Shown here piece after piece: positions 1-11,831 of a stretch of 64,000 nucleotides of DNA. How positions within the stretch are numbered: the first letter of the stretch is position 1; every line of letters begins with the position of its first letter. Origin of the DNA: Marsupella aquatica (Eukaryota; Marchantiophyta); the NCBI GenBank assembly GCA_973895155.1, contig OZ316897.1, forward strand, positions 10,540,001 through 10,604,000, given 5' to 3'. The notes beneath the pieces are model-generated. The model did no database searches and was not told the origin of the DNA. It saw nothing but the letters and a program-made list of their open reading frames with translations. The position numbers were made by a program, and so were the translations under genes.

Positions 1-1650
1 TGAGGTTGTTTCAAAAGAAGAAAGGCTCATCCTCCTCGTGATCTTCCTCAATACCGCCAAGCATCGCTTTGCACATGGATTCATTCGCTTGTGGTACCTT
101 TTATATAGGCTAAGTGAAACATTGCCCGACTCCTTTGGAAACCCTTCACAATTAGAGACCTTGACTACTGTCGATGGTGCCATAGAACGATTGCCCGAAT
201 CCTCTGGTCGGTGTACAGTATTGCGGAATTAACCTTTGAAAAGTGTCAGAAATTGGACACTTGGTTATTTAATTTGCACTAAAAAGCTTTGAAACTAGTT
301 ACCTGAAAAAGCCCTGGCTAGTAGCTCAGCCTGATTGCCTTGGATTCGGCAATGCTGGAGATACTAAGAATTTCCAAGTGCGAGAGATTGGAGAAACTAC
401 CCGACACACCACGCCTTTTAGTAAAGTTAGAATTCTGACAGTTACATAGGTTGAATTCTCTGTCCGCCCTGCCTGATTCGCCTTGGCACTTAACAATACT
501 ACAAATTTCCGGCCTCGAGATTCTGAAGCAGCTACTGGACATAAGTATTCTGTGCACAAGACTTAACAAGCGCGTCCAGTAGCTTTATCTGTCTCCATAA
601 TACTTACGCCTGCAAGGATTGAGTTCTTTATTACCTGCCCCCGATTCACTTTGTTGCCTGCCAAGACTTTAGAAATAAAGAACCATAACTGGTACTCTTC
701 CAAATCCGCCTGCAAGGATTGAGTTCTTTATTACCTGCCCCCGATTCACTTTGTTGCCTGCCAAGACTTCAAAAATAAGGTACCATAACTGGTACTCTTC
801 CAAACCCCGGTGACACTGTTGATCTTCCCTGCACTTCGCCACCATCTCGGGGAGCTACAATCAGGCAATCCACAGAATTTAGGTCGCTGTGGTGCCCATA
901 TTCTTGAGACTTGAAGTGCTGCAGAAGGACCCAAAGATCCGGGACCATCCCAAACCAGAGACAATTGGAACGCTGCCCAAACGATCGATTACAAAAGCAG
1001 ATTAGAATGGAAGGGCTAAATCCGAGGAGCTAACCTTCCCGAGTGCGATTGGGTAGACGTAATAACCCTGGTAACAAGGGTTCTGTCCTGACAGCTGAGC
1101 AAATGAACTCCGAACTATTGCAAGTTTTGCGAGTCCCATTGTATGTGGTTGAAGTGTTATCAGCTGAGTCACCACAGGTCTTCTCAAGATTCAGGTTCAT
1201 CTTATCTTGTGGTACTTTTGCTTAGGACCTTCTAAACGTCCCTGACACATGACCAATTTTGTTGGCCTGGATGTTTTCTCTGGGCTATTAAGACCACCCA
1301 CAATTTCTGTATCAGCAAAATAGGATCAAAGGATGCGATCAAGGATACATGAATTCTTGGACGACAGCAATTCTATAACGACTTGTGAATAGCGGAAGTG
1401 CGGAACCCTGAATGGTTGACTGAATCGAAACCATTGAGAGAATACCAATCTGCCTCTCTATTGGAGTGCCTGCCTAATTCTTCCATCTCTACGATAGTAC
1501 TGAACTCTGCTTGTTGTATTATTCGGGATGACGGAAATGTTGGAAATCACTGTTACAGAGAAATGTGAAGCTTTTCTGGAAGGAAACGCATCCGAGGGAA
1601 CCTCTTCTTTCTGGAAATCGAATCACATCCAGGAATGTACAGCTAAGCTG
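1..1650 (+). pseudogene. Degenerate NLR-type leucine-rich-repeat coding relic
   Basis: Short stretches in shifting plus-strand frames read as plant NLR-type LRRs. Near 120-200 there is LPDSFGNPSQLETL and then ERLPESSG. Near 345-425 there is LEILRISKCERLEKLPDTP. Near 500-560 there is LQISGLEILKQLLD. Near 615-680 and 715-790 there is LPAPDSLCCLPRL followed by TITGTLPN. Stops and frame changes separate the pieces, so no intact gene remains. The family recognises pathogen effectors through a C-terminal LRR, but no NB-ARC, TIR or coiled-coil part is inside the window. The gene may begin upstream of position 1. The end is uncertain; a short open stretch at 1528-1680 could be the old C-terminus. The LRR reading is fairly secure, the exact extent is not. 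Confidence 0.55.
608..808. repeat. 100-bp tandem duplication inside the LRR relic
   Basis: Two adjacent copies begin at 608 and 708 with a period of 100 bp. They differ at only a few positions, chiefly near the junctions (for example agaaataaag versus aaaataagg). Because 100 is not a multiple of three, the duplication itself changes the LRR reading frame, consistent with a decaying gene. Confidence 0.85.
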
Positions 1651-4055
1651 AAGATTCTTGCTTATAATGATTTCTTTCCTTAGTGACAGATTCTGCACAT
1701 TGGGACAAAGCTTTAGTGATCGAAATCATTGGGTCTTTAAATACACAGATATCTGTGTGATGATGTTCAATTTGTTATGTTGCCTTCGAGTACCGATTCT
1801 GTTTGGAAACCAAACCAAAGTGTTTTTGTTGTCTCCCCTTGGTTAGGTTGTTCGCTAGTGAGATCGTGACTCCCATTGGGTGCCTTTCCTTTTTTGGCAG
1901 TTTGATATGTATAATAATAGTTTGTTTCTATTAGCTTTATATTGTTGCTCATGCCCAAACTACAGGGTGTCTTTCACAAAAGTGATAATTTGTTGCTCAT
2001 GCCTGAAATACTCAGGGCACCAATTTATGGTTGATTTATAACATTTGATTATCTTTGTGCTCATGAGGAATGGAGCAAATGACCTAGGAAAAGTCTTGAA
2101 CTTTGTTACTTAATTGATTGACATCAGAGGGGGCAAACTTTGAGCTTAAAAATAGATCCAAAAGTTGTTAAAAAAATGGACAAGTCTCCAAAACCAGCAG
2201 TTTACATTAGTTTGGGGCTCCTGAAAAAACTACTCAGTGCTTCCGTAAAGGTGAAACATCCTCATATATGCAGCTAGTCACTTTTTTGGAGGTGTAAACT
2301 GGTATTACTTTACAGTCATCAGGAATGGGCAAGGGCAAGGTGTGGGTCCATCTTAGTAGGCTTCGGTTTCCTTTTGCTGTTTTGACATGCAATAATAAAA
2401 GCAGTCCGGGCGGACCAATTGTTAGGGCGCACATTTTGGGCAATTGGTAAGAGCCGGGCCAATTAATATGAGCACACATTGTGGGCCAATCGGTAGGAGC
2501 AACAAAGAAAGTTGGGTTGTCCTTGGTTCCAAGAACCTAACGAACGGCGTTCATAGTGATTATGTGCTGGCAGACAATCTTGGCCATCCATGGTACCTTG
2601 GTGGTCAAATCGTGACCATATGTCCAAATATAGTTAACTTGGGTGGACTGTGGTAAACAATGTGACATTTTAAGGGGGATATTGAAAACACGATCTTCTA
2701 GAAGAGTCATGGAATTTGTGCCATTAACACAAAGATCAAATAAGTGAAATCACCATGTTGGGGAGAGGGTTTATTATGGCTTCCGACCCTTTTGTCAAAG
2801 AAAAATACAAACCTAAAGCAATATTCACATGGAGGGTTTACTTCGTAGCAAATCTCAGTTACTACGAAAGGAGTGACCCTATTCACATATTTACAAAGAA
2901 GTTTGGTGCTGACCAACGAGCGAGCATTGTACCTATTCGTTTCAGAGCGTCCAGTTTCAACAACTTCTTCTTCGCGCCAGAATTATTCGTTGCTTATAAT
3001 TCGAAGAATTCACCGACGTTCAATTCAAAGCTATACTGAAGTATGCATTAGTGGGATGTTGTTAGATGAGCGGTCCAAGGCTCTGTCGATCGAATCAGGG
3101 CTACCTATATCTGACTCCTTCTCGCTCACCGCCGGTCAAGATACTGTCAATCATGAGCCTTACTGGATTTGGTTGAATACATTCATAGATTTTGAAAGAT
3201 AGCAATGTCAATTCGGAGTGCGAGAAGGATGGATTATGCAGAGCGGTAGTAAATTGGTGATTCGATCATCAGTGAGTCTTTCAAGAGCTCGATTGATCGA
3301 TATCTCGAGCTGGAAAGATACATCATTGACGTACTTTGACCGGTGACTTTAGTACTCAATAGATTAATTGACTACCTCTCGATCTGACCGACGCCGGTCT
3401 TCAAATTGGGGTTAACGTTTGTTAGATTGCTGAGTGTGGCTCTCGAAAGGCTGTCTAGATAGCCGCGTGTTCTTTGCATTTGCGAACTAGCTGGTGCTGG
3501 GTAATTGGACCGACCATACGTTGCAATCAGCCGTCTGCTGCAAGAGCGTTGCCTTCGGATCCAGTCGAGAATTTGGAGGCGATTCACTTCCATGCATCAA
3601 AATTGAAGGCCGATTAGTATCGAAGATGCTATGAAATTAGGGGATATTGCTTTGACTACTGTGAACGTTCTGGTTACTATTATGTGTACACATATATACG
3701 TCTCCGTATGACCGTCTAGCTCAGGAACAAAGTCAACAGCAGGAGTTGAATCCACTATGGCAATCATCGCGACAAGCTGCAAAATTCAAGAACTTAGTTC
3801 CAGGAAGCCGCACGCATGTCTTCGGAGGAGGAATGGTTCAAGCATGTCTGATCAGCAAAGACAGAGTGGCTGTGGCCCGGCCATGGTGATCGAGGGAGCG
3901 ACGAAGGAGCAGTTTCCCTAGTTCATGAATACCTACGTGTAATTCAGTTATTTATCGCCAAATTTTAAACTGGCTACTTTCAAGGAGAGATTTTCGAAAG
4001 CCCAAGGACCACGATTATATATGGTGTAGCTCCAGCATGCTCTACGAAGATTTCC
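1651..4055. other. Intergenic sequence with no recognised gene
   Basis: No supportable gene was found. The 1770-2520 part is AT-rich and has short internal repeats: TTGTTGCTCATGCC occurs near 1943 and 1990, and roughly 50-bp variants around GCACACATT and GGGCCAAT occur between 2405 and 2515. A short phrase around GGCAGTTTGATATGTATAAT near 1898 recurs in diverged form near 2380 and 6095, suggesting old dispersed repeat fragments. The 2750-3800 part has several medium ORFs on both strands whose translations I do not recognise. A TATATAT stretch at about 4015, shortly before the kinase start, could belong to that promoter. Confidence 0.4.
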
Positions 4056-7000
4056 ATGGACCATATGAACGTCCAAGAGTTGAGCAAGACCAGCATCAGG
4101 GCCCTTTTTACTACTCGGTCCAAATCAGCAGGAGCACTGGGTCCATCTGTCCCGTGCTCCGATGGAATAGTACAACTAGGAGTGGTACTGGTACTTTTTT
4201 CCTTTCTGCCTTCTGCGGACAGCTTCTCAAGCTCGTGTGTGGAGCTCCGCAAAGGTGCTGTTGCAGAGCATACCATCCAGGCCGGAGGACAGAAATTCAC
4301 CTGCCTTCACGACGGGTCAGCCCCCGGAAATCAAAACAGCGATGGTGGTGGCAGTGAAAGCAGCTGGAGCTGCATAGATCTAGAAGCGTCAACGCCCAGG
4401 AAGCCGTTCTTTCTGCAATCGGGCTCCCACCATGGACCGGACGTGGTGCCGTGTCCATCTTCACTAAATAGAAAGATTAAGGAGCCTGGCCTCAGTGACA
4501 AATTGAGAACGAGGAAACATGGACAGGACTGGGTGTTTGTCGATATAGAAACCAAGTGCGCCAAAGTGCCGCAAAACTTGTCGACAGCGAGCTCCTCAAA
4601 ATTCACATTGGATCAGCAGAAATTGCCGGTGGAAGTAGCCTCTTTGCCATACAGATGCAATAGCACACTATCAGCACCAACGACGACAGAGACCTCAGCA
4701 TCAGCATCTGAAACGAGAGAATCAACCGATTCGGCGACAGACTCGTTCCATTTTCGCGTAAAATTCACAACTCCAAAAGCTTCATTGCACCAAATTCTGG
4801 AAGAACTCGAGGAACACCTCCAGACGGCCATTTGCGACGGCGACGGCGCGCAGTTCGAGGCCGGGAGACGACTGACGGTGAGGCGATCGCTCCTAACCAG
4901 GGCCTGGAAGCCGGTTATCGTCATAGACTCGGTCATTGTAATCATCGGGTTCGTACTCGCGGTGTCGGCGTTGTCGTGCTGGGTTAGGCAACAAGGGGTA
5001 CTTTACAAGTCGGATACCGATATTGCAGTGCCCGTGATTACGCCGTCGAACCCTCTTGTCAGCCTCGTCCCGGGCAGCGATCAGAGTCGCTCGGGCAGGC
5101 GGTCGCCGGTGGAAGAGGGCTCGGGCAGGTGGGAAACGGCCGAAGCAGAGGGTCGGGTCAGAGAGCCGGACCTAGAAGGCGGGCAGGGCAGGAGGGGCAC
5201 CGACGAGTATTTATCGTCAGACACGGGCAGATGCTCGCACCGCGAAGAGGGGCCGGGCAGGTGGGAAAGGGCAGAAAATGACGGTCGGGCAAGAAAACCG
5301 GAAGAGGCAGAAGAAACCCGAACGGGCAAGCAGCAATGTCCGGGAAGAGGGGCGCCAGGGGGGAGCGAAGGGTCTGGGGTGAACGCCCCCGAGGCAGGGG
5401 GCGATACGACGACGGGGCAGACGGCCCGGTATCGGGCGGAACCATTTTGCTTGGAGAGCTTGGCGACGGCAACGGGGGACTTCGACGAGAGCAACAAGTT
5501 GGGAGCAGGGAGCTTTGGTACCGTGTACCGTGGAGTATTGCGCGATGGGAGGTGAGTCGCAACTCATGATCGATGAACGAGTTAATTCTTTTGCGTTTGG
5601 GTCTTCCTGTCGATTCATTCTTGCCCTGCAGTTTGCCTATAGGTATGGTTTAGGTTTATTGTCTCTTCAATTTGCCTATAGGAAGGGTTTAGGTTATGGG
5701 GTATTCATTTCTTTTCTTTCCAGCCATCACTGGCTAATAAGTATAAAGTTTTTTTTATTGTATTTAGTGAAATACTTTAAAAAATTTGTTGAAAAACATT
5801 AAGGTTATTTTCATTCAATTTTGAAAATTACAAAAATCATAAAGTTTTTTTAAATCAGATTGTGAAATATTTAGGGGTAAAAATATTAGTTAAGAAAATT
5901 TTATTCCTTAAATTTTAGGGTGTTTATTGCCCCAAAACTTTGTGCGTGATATGAAGCACCCCTTAGATTGAGGCCCCCAAGGTTTAGGTTTATTTGTCTT
6001 TTCTTTTTGGTCTTTTCTTTGTTTACTTTGGCCTGTGAGGTCAGGTCTCGGAGTTTGGGATCATGTCTCCAGGTTTGGGGTTTCTACTTTTTGGCAGTTT
6101 GAAATATATAATATACTAATCTTGACCTCTTCCTTTGAGAAAGAATCAATGTGAGTCTTGATTTACCATTGCATTCCCCATTTAAACTGCCACTGTCCCA
6201 AAAGCAAAAGAGTATGTATCCAGGTTACCCAAAATTAGTCAATAATGTTCTTGAAAAGCCAGTGTCCACCAGGTTGAGGAATACAAAATAATGCCATTTT
6301 TTTTGCTTAGGGGACAGGGGCAGTTCAAGTAAAAAACCTCACTGTTCCCAGAGCAACACTATTCCCCTAATTAGTCAATAATTTTCTTAAGTAACAAAGA
6401 ACACTATTCCCAATTTAAAACTGGTGTATGCAGATTGCCAAAATTAGTGGATAATGTTATTTAATAAAAGTGCACTATTTTGTCATCCCCTAACCTTATG
6501 GACATTGGCGATTTAAGCAGACCTATCCCACACCTGTGGCAGCACGCACATTTAGAATATATTAAGAAGGAAACAAGTCACCAAAGTTTATATACGAGGA
6601 AAAAAACCAAGTACAATGAAAGGCAAGAAAAAGTGGTCCAACGAAAACGAGGTCCAACGAGGTCAAGAGCATTATTGACTAATTATGGTAACCAAGCTCT
6701 ACCAGGTCTTGCTTGGAATATGGATTCCGTGAGGGGCTGTGTTCCGGACGCTATGAGAAAGTTGAGTGGGGATACTCCAACAGTCCTGACATTTGATCGA
6801 ACCATGTTGTGTTATTGATGAGGGTCCTATGATTTTTAAGCATGCCTGGACAATATAATTGTAGGTCTCATGTTTGAAGACAAGTGTAAAATTTCTGCAT
6901 GTATTGTCACAATTGTGCAGGGTGGTTGCAATCAAACGGGCGGATAGTAATAATAAAATGCTGAAGATGGTGGACAAGCAATGTGCCTTCAAGGCGGAAT

Positions 7001-10000
7001 TGGACGTGATGTCACGACTCCACCACAAACACTTGCTGAACCTGGTGGGCTATTGTGATGATTGCGATGAGATGATGCTGGTGTATGAGTACATGCCCAA
7101 TGGTACTCTCGCAGACCACCTCCACGACAAGCGATTCAAGTCTCGATCCCTTTCATCTTGGAAGGCATGTCCCTGACCTCCAAACAAGACCCTTTGAGCT
7201 TTTCCGATTCCCTTGTCTATTGCCATTGTAGTTCAATTGGTAACTAATCAAGCTAAGCAATTTCCTAAAAATCAGTGAGAGAAGTTGTTTCATCGTCTTG
7301 TATACAATTTTTGTATACAATTTTGTATCGTGCAGGTCCGCATAAAAGTGGCACTTCAAGCTGCACGAGGAATTGAGTACCTCCACACTTACGCAGAGCC
7401 ACCAGTGATTCACAGAGACATCAAGCCATCAAATCTTCTGTTGGATGCCAAGGGGTCCGTGCGAGTTTCGGACTTCGGGTTATGTCTCATTTTTCCAACA
7501 GCGTCACAGGACGAGGAAGAAGATTTGGAACTTGTCAATGCCAATGCTGCAGGCACGATGGGATACATGGATCCTGAGTATTACCGCCACCGGCATCTCA
7601 CCACCAAGAGCGATGTTTACAGTTTTGGGGTTGTGATCCTTGAGCTTTTGACAGGTATAATTCTGTCTTAGAAATTTTGCGTCGATAGAATTTTATTAGC
7701 ACAGGTTCACCAGCTCACTCTCCCACCCCATATAATCTTGGTTTACTCTGTCAATCATGGGGCGATAAGGTGTGCATGTTATGTCAGTGGAAGGAGATGT
7801 AAAGCCCGGGGTAAAGCCAGTAATGATGGTCTGGAGATGAAAATGAAGATGAGCTCCTCGGGACATTTTGAATTACAGAGCGTTCGTTTATGTTTGTCAA
7901 TATTTAACTCTCAGCATACACGAATTGCATCGCTAATAGGACTGTACCGAGGAACCTTGCCAATTTAATAGGTCTCATAGTTACAGAAGGTCCTGTGCCT
8001 CAGAGTTTTGATCATCCCGGGAGGAATTTGTCTAGGATTTTGACTTTGATGATGCAGAGAAATGGTATTTACATGAAACAAGATCCGCAGATGCCGATTG
8101 ATGTTTATGAATTTCAGATAGCAAGAGCCTAATGGGTAATTATGCAAGCAGGCAAGAGGGCAATCCATGGGCACAACAACTCCCCTGTCAGCGTGGTGGA
8201 CTATGCCGTGCCTGCCATTGAGGCAGGTGAGCTCTCAAGGATTGTTGATCCTGGTGTGCGAGTACCCACAGGACATGAGTTTGCAGCAATGAAGGTACGA
8301 AAGCCAGTCCGACTATTGGAAGGATTCTAGTATATTGTCAGTTTAAATAGCTGAAGCATTGAGACAGTAGACCTCAACTCATGACCTCAATTAAGAATAC
8401 GAGATCCCATTGATTCTGCCTATTTCCTGATATACTGCTTGCAGCGTTGTCTTTGAGGCAATGCTTAGAAACGACTCAGTCTCGGAAAAGCTCTTTTCAT
8501 AAAATCACAGTGTCAATTTCCATCGCTACCCTTCGCCTTTGTGTGATCGATCGAAATGCTCGCGTAAGGTCATCATATATATATCTCCAGAGCCGCAAAC
8601 AAAAGCAATGTATCCTTGTGGAGACCTCGGTGGAGACGTACCTGACTGAGTGTGCATTCTTCGAAGCAGGTGATGGCGGCGGTAGGAAGCCAAGCAGTGC
8701 GGTTGCGAGGCAGAGACCGGCCTTGCATGACCGAGATCGTCCGGCGACTCGAGCAGGCCGTCTCCCTTTGCCGATCTCGTCATGCCCCTCTCCCAGTTTC
8801 CAACGCCCAGATTGGATCCTCCACCGACCAATCAGATTCCTCCTCTCCGCCCTCTCATCCCTCTGAAGATTGTCCAGTAGGTGCATATCCTTCGGACTCT
8901 GCAGCAGCTGCTCTGTTCGACAAGTTCATAGGATCTGTGGAGGACGAGGAAGCAGTTCAAGGTACCACTGGGACGGACGTTGCTCAGTTGGGATTAGTAG
9001 ACGTCGCTCTGGATTTACTCCGAGACATTCCTCGCAACGGTCTAGCACCTCATGATGATGGCCCTTTCGAGCAAGACAAGTCCAACGTCAATCTTGAGCT
9101 CTACCGAAGTAAGCATCTGATTATCTATTTGTCTGTGACTCTGCGCGAAATGTATATTGCATACCATACTTCTTTCAGCGACGTATTCAGAATTTGTAAA
9201 AATTTGTTGACACTCTTACACAGATCAGATCATAGCCAGGCTCTCTTTATTGGGATCTCGATAATCTGTGAACTGTTGGTTTCAAAGCTATCACAGATAA
9301 AGTTTTATTTGAGAAAAATAGGTTCTCATGCACGGTATGGTGCTTCGATTCTGCAGATGCTCAGCATGACCTCGTCGACTGGCCATTAGCTAGAGCTGCC
9401 GCTTCTGCAGCTGGTTCCAATCCTACTATGGACACTGGATCCTCCTCGTCATCTGCTGCCGATGCACAAGCCGCGGTCTATCACATTGGTGGAAAGACTT
9501 TGGGACCTGAGCACCCTTCATCGACGTCGAAGAGGTGGTCGGACCATCAGGAGACACTCCTGCTAGAAGAGCGACGAGAAAGCTGGTGGCGACGGACTCG
9601 CCTGAGCAAGAAAATCAAGTTCGGTGCATCAGAAGTGTCTGATACTTTTCCGAAAGAGGGATCGTCGGATTACTCCTGCAAAGGTTGCCCAATTAATTCG
9701 GCATCAATAACGGATGTAAGTTTGGATTATTGCTCAAGGAAAGTTGACGAAAATCTTTCGCTGGATCAAAGTACCACCGTGACATGGTCGACGGAATTCT
9801 CTAACTTCGGTGACTCGGGGTCGGGCTCGGGGTCGGGCTCGGGGTCGGCGGAGGACGTCGTTCATCCTCCGCCAGTGCCTCCATCTCCAGTACCCCGTCA
9901 TGGTAGCGGACCTCCTGGAAAGGATCAAGGAGGCGAGTTCGCGGGGTCGGCGGCGAATTCCGTTGGAGATATTGACATCGAGTCGGTTCTAGTCGAGTAT

Positions 10001-10123
10001 TCGGGCGAGCAAGCGAAATCGATCACTTATGCTGGGTTTAGTAATTTTAATGTACTGCACGACCTAGACGAGTTGATGAGGGCCCTTCATTGTACGTCTG
10101 TAAGAGCAGAAGGCTGGAGCTAG
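4056..10123 (+). CDS. CRINKLY4-type receptor-like Ser/Thr kinase, six exons
   Basis: Exons are 4056-5551, 6921-7164, 7336-7654, 8152-8294, 8670-9108 and 9357-10123 (3408 nt, 1135 aa). A hydrophobic stretch at residues 37-51 could be a signal sequence with a long N-region. A Ser/Thr-rich ectodomain with scattered Cys follows, then a membrane span at 286-306. The kinase begins near 475: GAGSFG loop (483-488), VAIK lysine K504, HRD at 606-608, DFG at 626-628 and GTMGYMDPEY. The kinase text (HHKHLLNLVGYC, SVVDYAVPAI, RDRPCMTEIV) fits the CR4/ACR4/CCR family, which signals at the plasma membrane in epidermal and cell-fate control. The crinkly RCC1-like and TNFR-like repeats of that family are not visible. 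A long low-complexity tail with a Gly-Ser run follows the kinase. Intron 2 would use a GC donor. The start codon is the first in the open frame and could be wrong if an upstream exon exists. Confidence 0.85.
9817..9851 (+). repeat. 12-bp repeat encoding a Gly-Ser run
   Basis: A 12-bp G/C-rich unit is repeated about three times in the last kinase exon and encodes alternating Gly-Ser residues in the cytoplasmic tail. It is a likely length-polymorphic site. Confidence 0.7.
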
Positions 10124-11831
10124 AGCTACAGAAACCTCGACAGAAACGCCAAGAGCTGCAGCAGTATCCGACCGGGTACACAATAAATCCAAGGAAATTC
10201 ACCAAAACATATTTCCATGTTGTCACCACTACAGTAGTGGGCCGACCGACCGACTACAGACGCAATCGCATGCATTGATCTGGACGTTATGAAAACGGCC
10301 GAATGCAATAAGTTTGATCGGCACCTTTGTCTCCGTTGCAACCTCTCAGCGCTAGCTCGTACATACGTTCCCGCTGGGCCTGTACCGCAGGTCTAGCTGG
10401 CATTCGCATCTGATGAAGAGCTCCAACGAGGGAGATTACATCATTCAACCCAACTGAGTATGGATCATATATTTTGTGGATTCCTCAATGTCGAGCTCGT
10501 GCCATCAGAACACGGTCGTTCATATCCAATACAACTTGACCAGCTCGAGAATTCCGCAATGCGATATGAAAACTTTCAGTACTTGTGGCGCTGGGATCAC
10601 ACAAGCTCGAGACGTAAGTGATTAATAAGTAGATCTCATCTACATGAAATTGTATTGCTTCAAGATTTGCAAGAATCAATTATATTCTAGAAGCAGCAGC
10701 AATCTACTCGACGGCTTCTCCCAATAGGTTCCATTGCTTAGAGTAACTTCGGGAGTAACTTACAGCACTCATTGGTAGAAGTCACAATATGGACAACTGT
10801 TCACCGGACATTTCCCCTCGCCTTTTACATAGCTTACATCGAAGCCATGGATCCATATTGACGGTGTGGATTATGTTCTTGGTGAATTAGCTCAAAGCGA
10901 TAATATTGACAGAAGCGGAGCACAGCATCTCTATGGCTTGCTTGTCCACTGTCCAGTGGTAATAAAGGCATTGCTTTGGGCCTCGTTGCACCTTCCGGTC
11001 CCAAATGAATTAATCATATTAGACTCATTGCACTCTAATTCTCATGCCACATTTATTTTCATCGAGTGGAGTGTTTGGTGATCAATTGGAGTGTGCCACC
11101 TCCAAAGAAGGTCATAGCCTAGTCTACTCAAATTCTAAACCCTAAACCCCAATTATGATTCTGCCTAACTGCAGTCTACTCTAATTCTACAATCCAGAAA
11201 CTCTCTGTTTGAGACATACCATGCTTGTGACATGGGGATCACGCTGGAAGCCTCTCAATTTCTTCGAACGATCATGTATACTGTCGTCCATTCATAGAAC
11301 ATTTGGGTACAAATTGTTCATATAAATCTTAGCCTATGAACTCTCCTGCATGACAATGGGACGACATAGCAAATGCATTGATTAATCAACAAAGTACACT
11401 AGTACCTAATCCAATGGTTCAATATTCCTGTAATTCTTTTTAGTGTCTGGGGGACATCCTAATTGTTTCCAGTATTCTGGGAAAGTTTCCTATTATCTTG
11501 AACCTTTTTTCCCCTGAGTCTTCGTTGGCGAAAATTGTCACATATTATGCAAAAGATCCCAACTTTCCAAGTGAAATTTCTGATTCTGTTGTTGGTCAAT
11601 AAAGGTCTCCTTTTATCCTACATTTCTTGAACAGATTTTATCACCTACAGCACATGATAGACATGTCTAGTTTTTCAGTATTCGTCTTTCTATGCCTAAG
11701 AAAATGCAAGATCGATTATCGCATGAGAAATTTATTTCTAGACCCGATGGAAGAGACCCTTAGTAAATCACATGCCCAGGGCTTCCAACCCCAAATTAAA
11801 TTCATAATTCTTGAACGTTGCTATCTATCAC
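10124..11831. other. Intergenic region between the kinase and MATE copy 1
   Basis: This holds the 3' flank of the plus-strand kinase and the 3' flank of the minus-strand MATE gene, so the two genes are convergent. No gene was recognised. A telomere-like AAACCCTAAACCCC stretch lies near 11137. From about 11180 onward the sequence is a diverged copy of the region starting near 18700, marking the left edge of the MATE tandem duplication. Confidence 0.5.
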
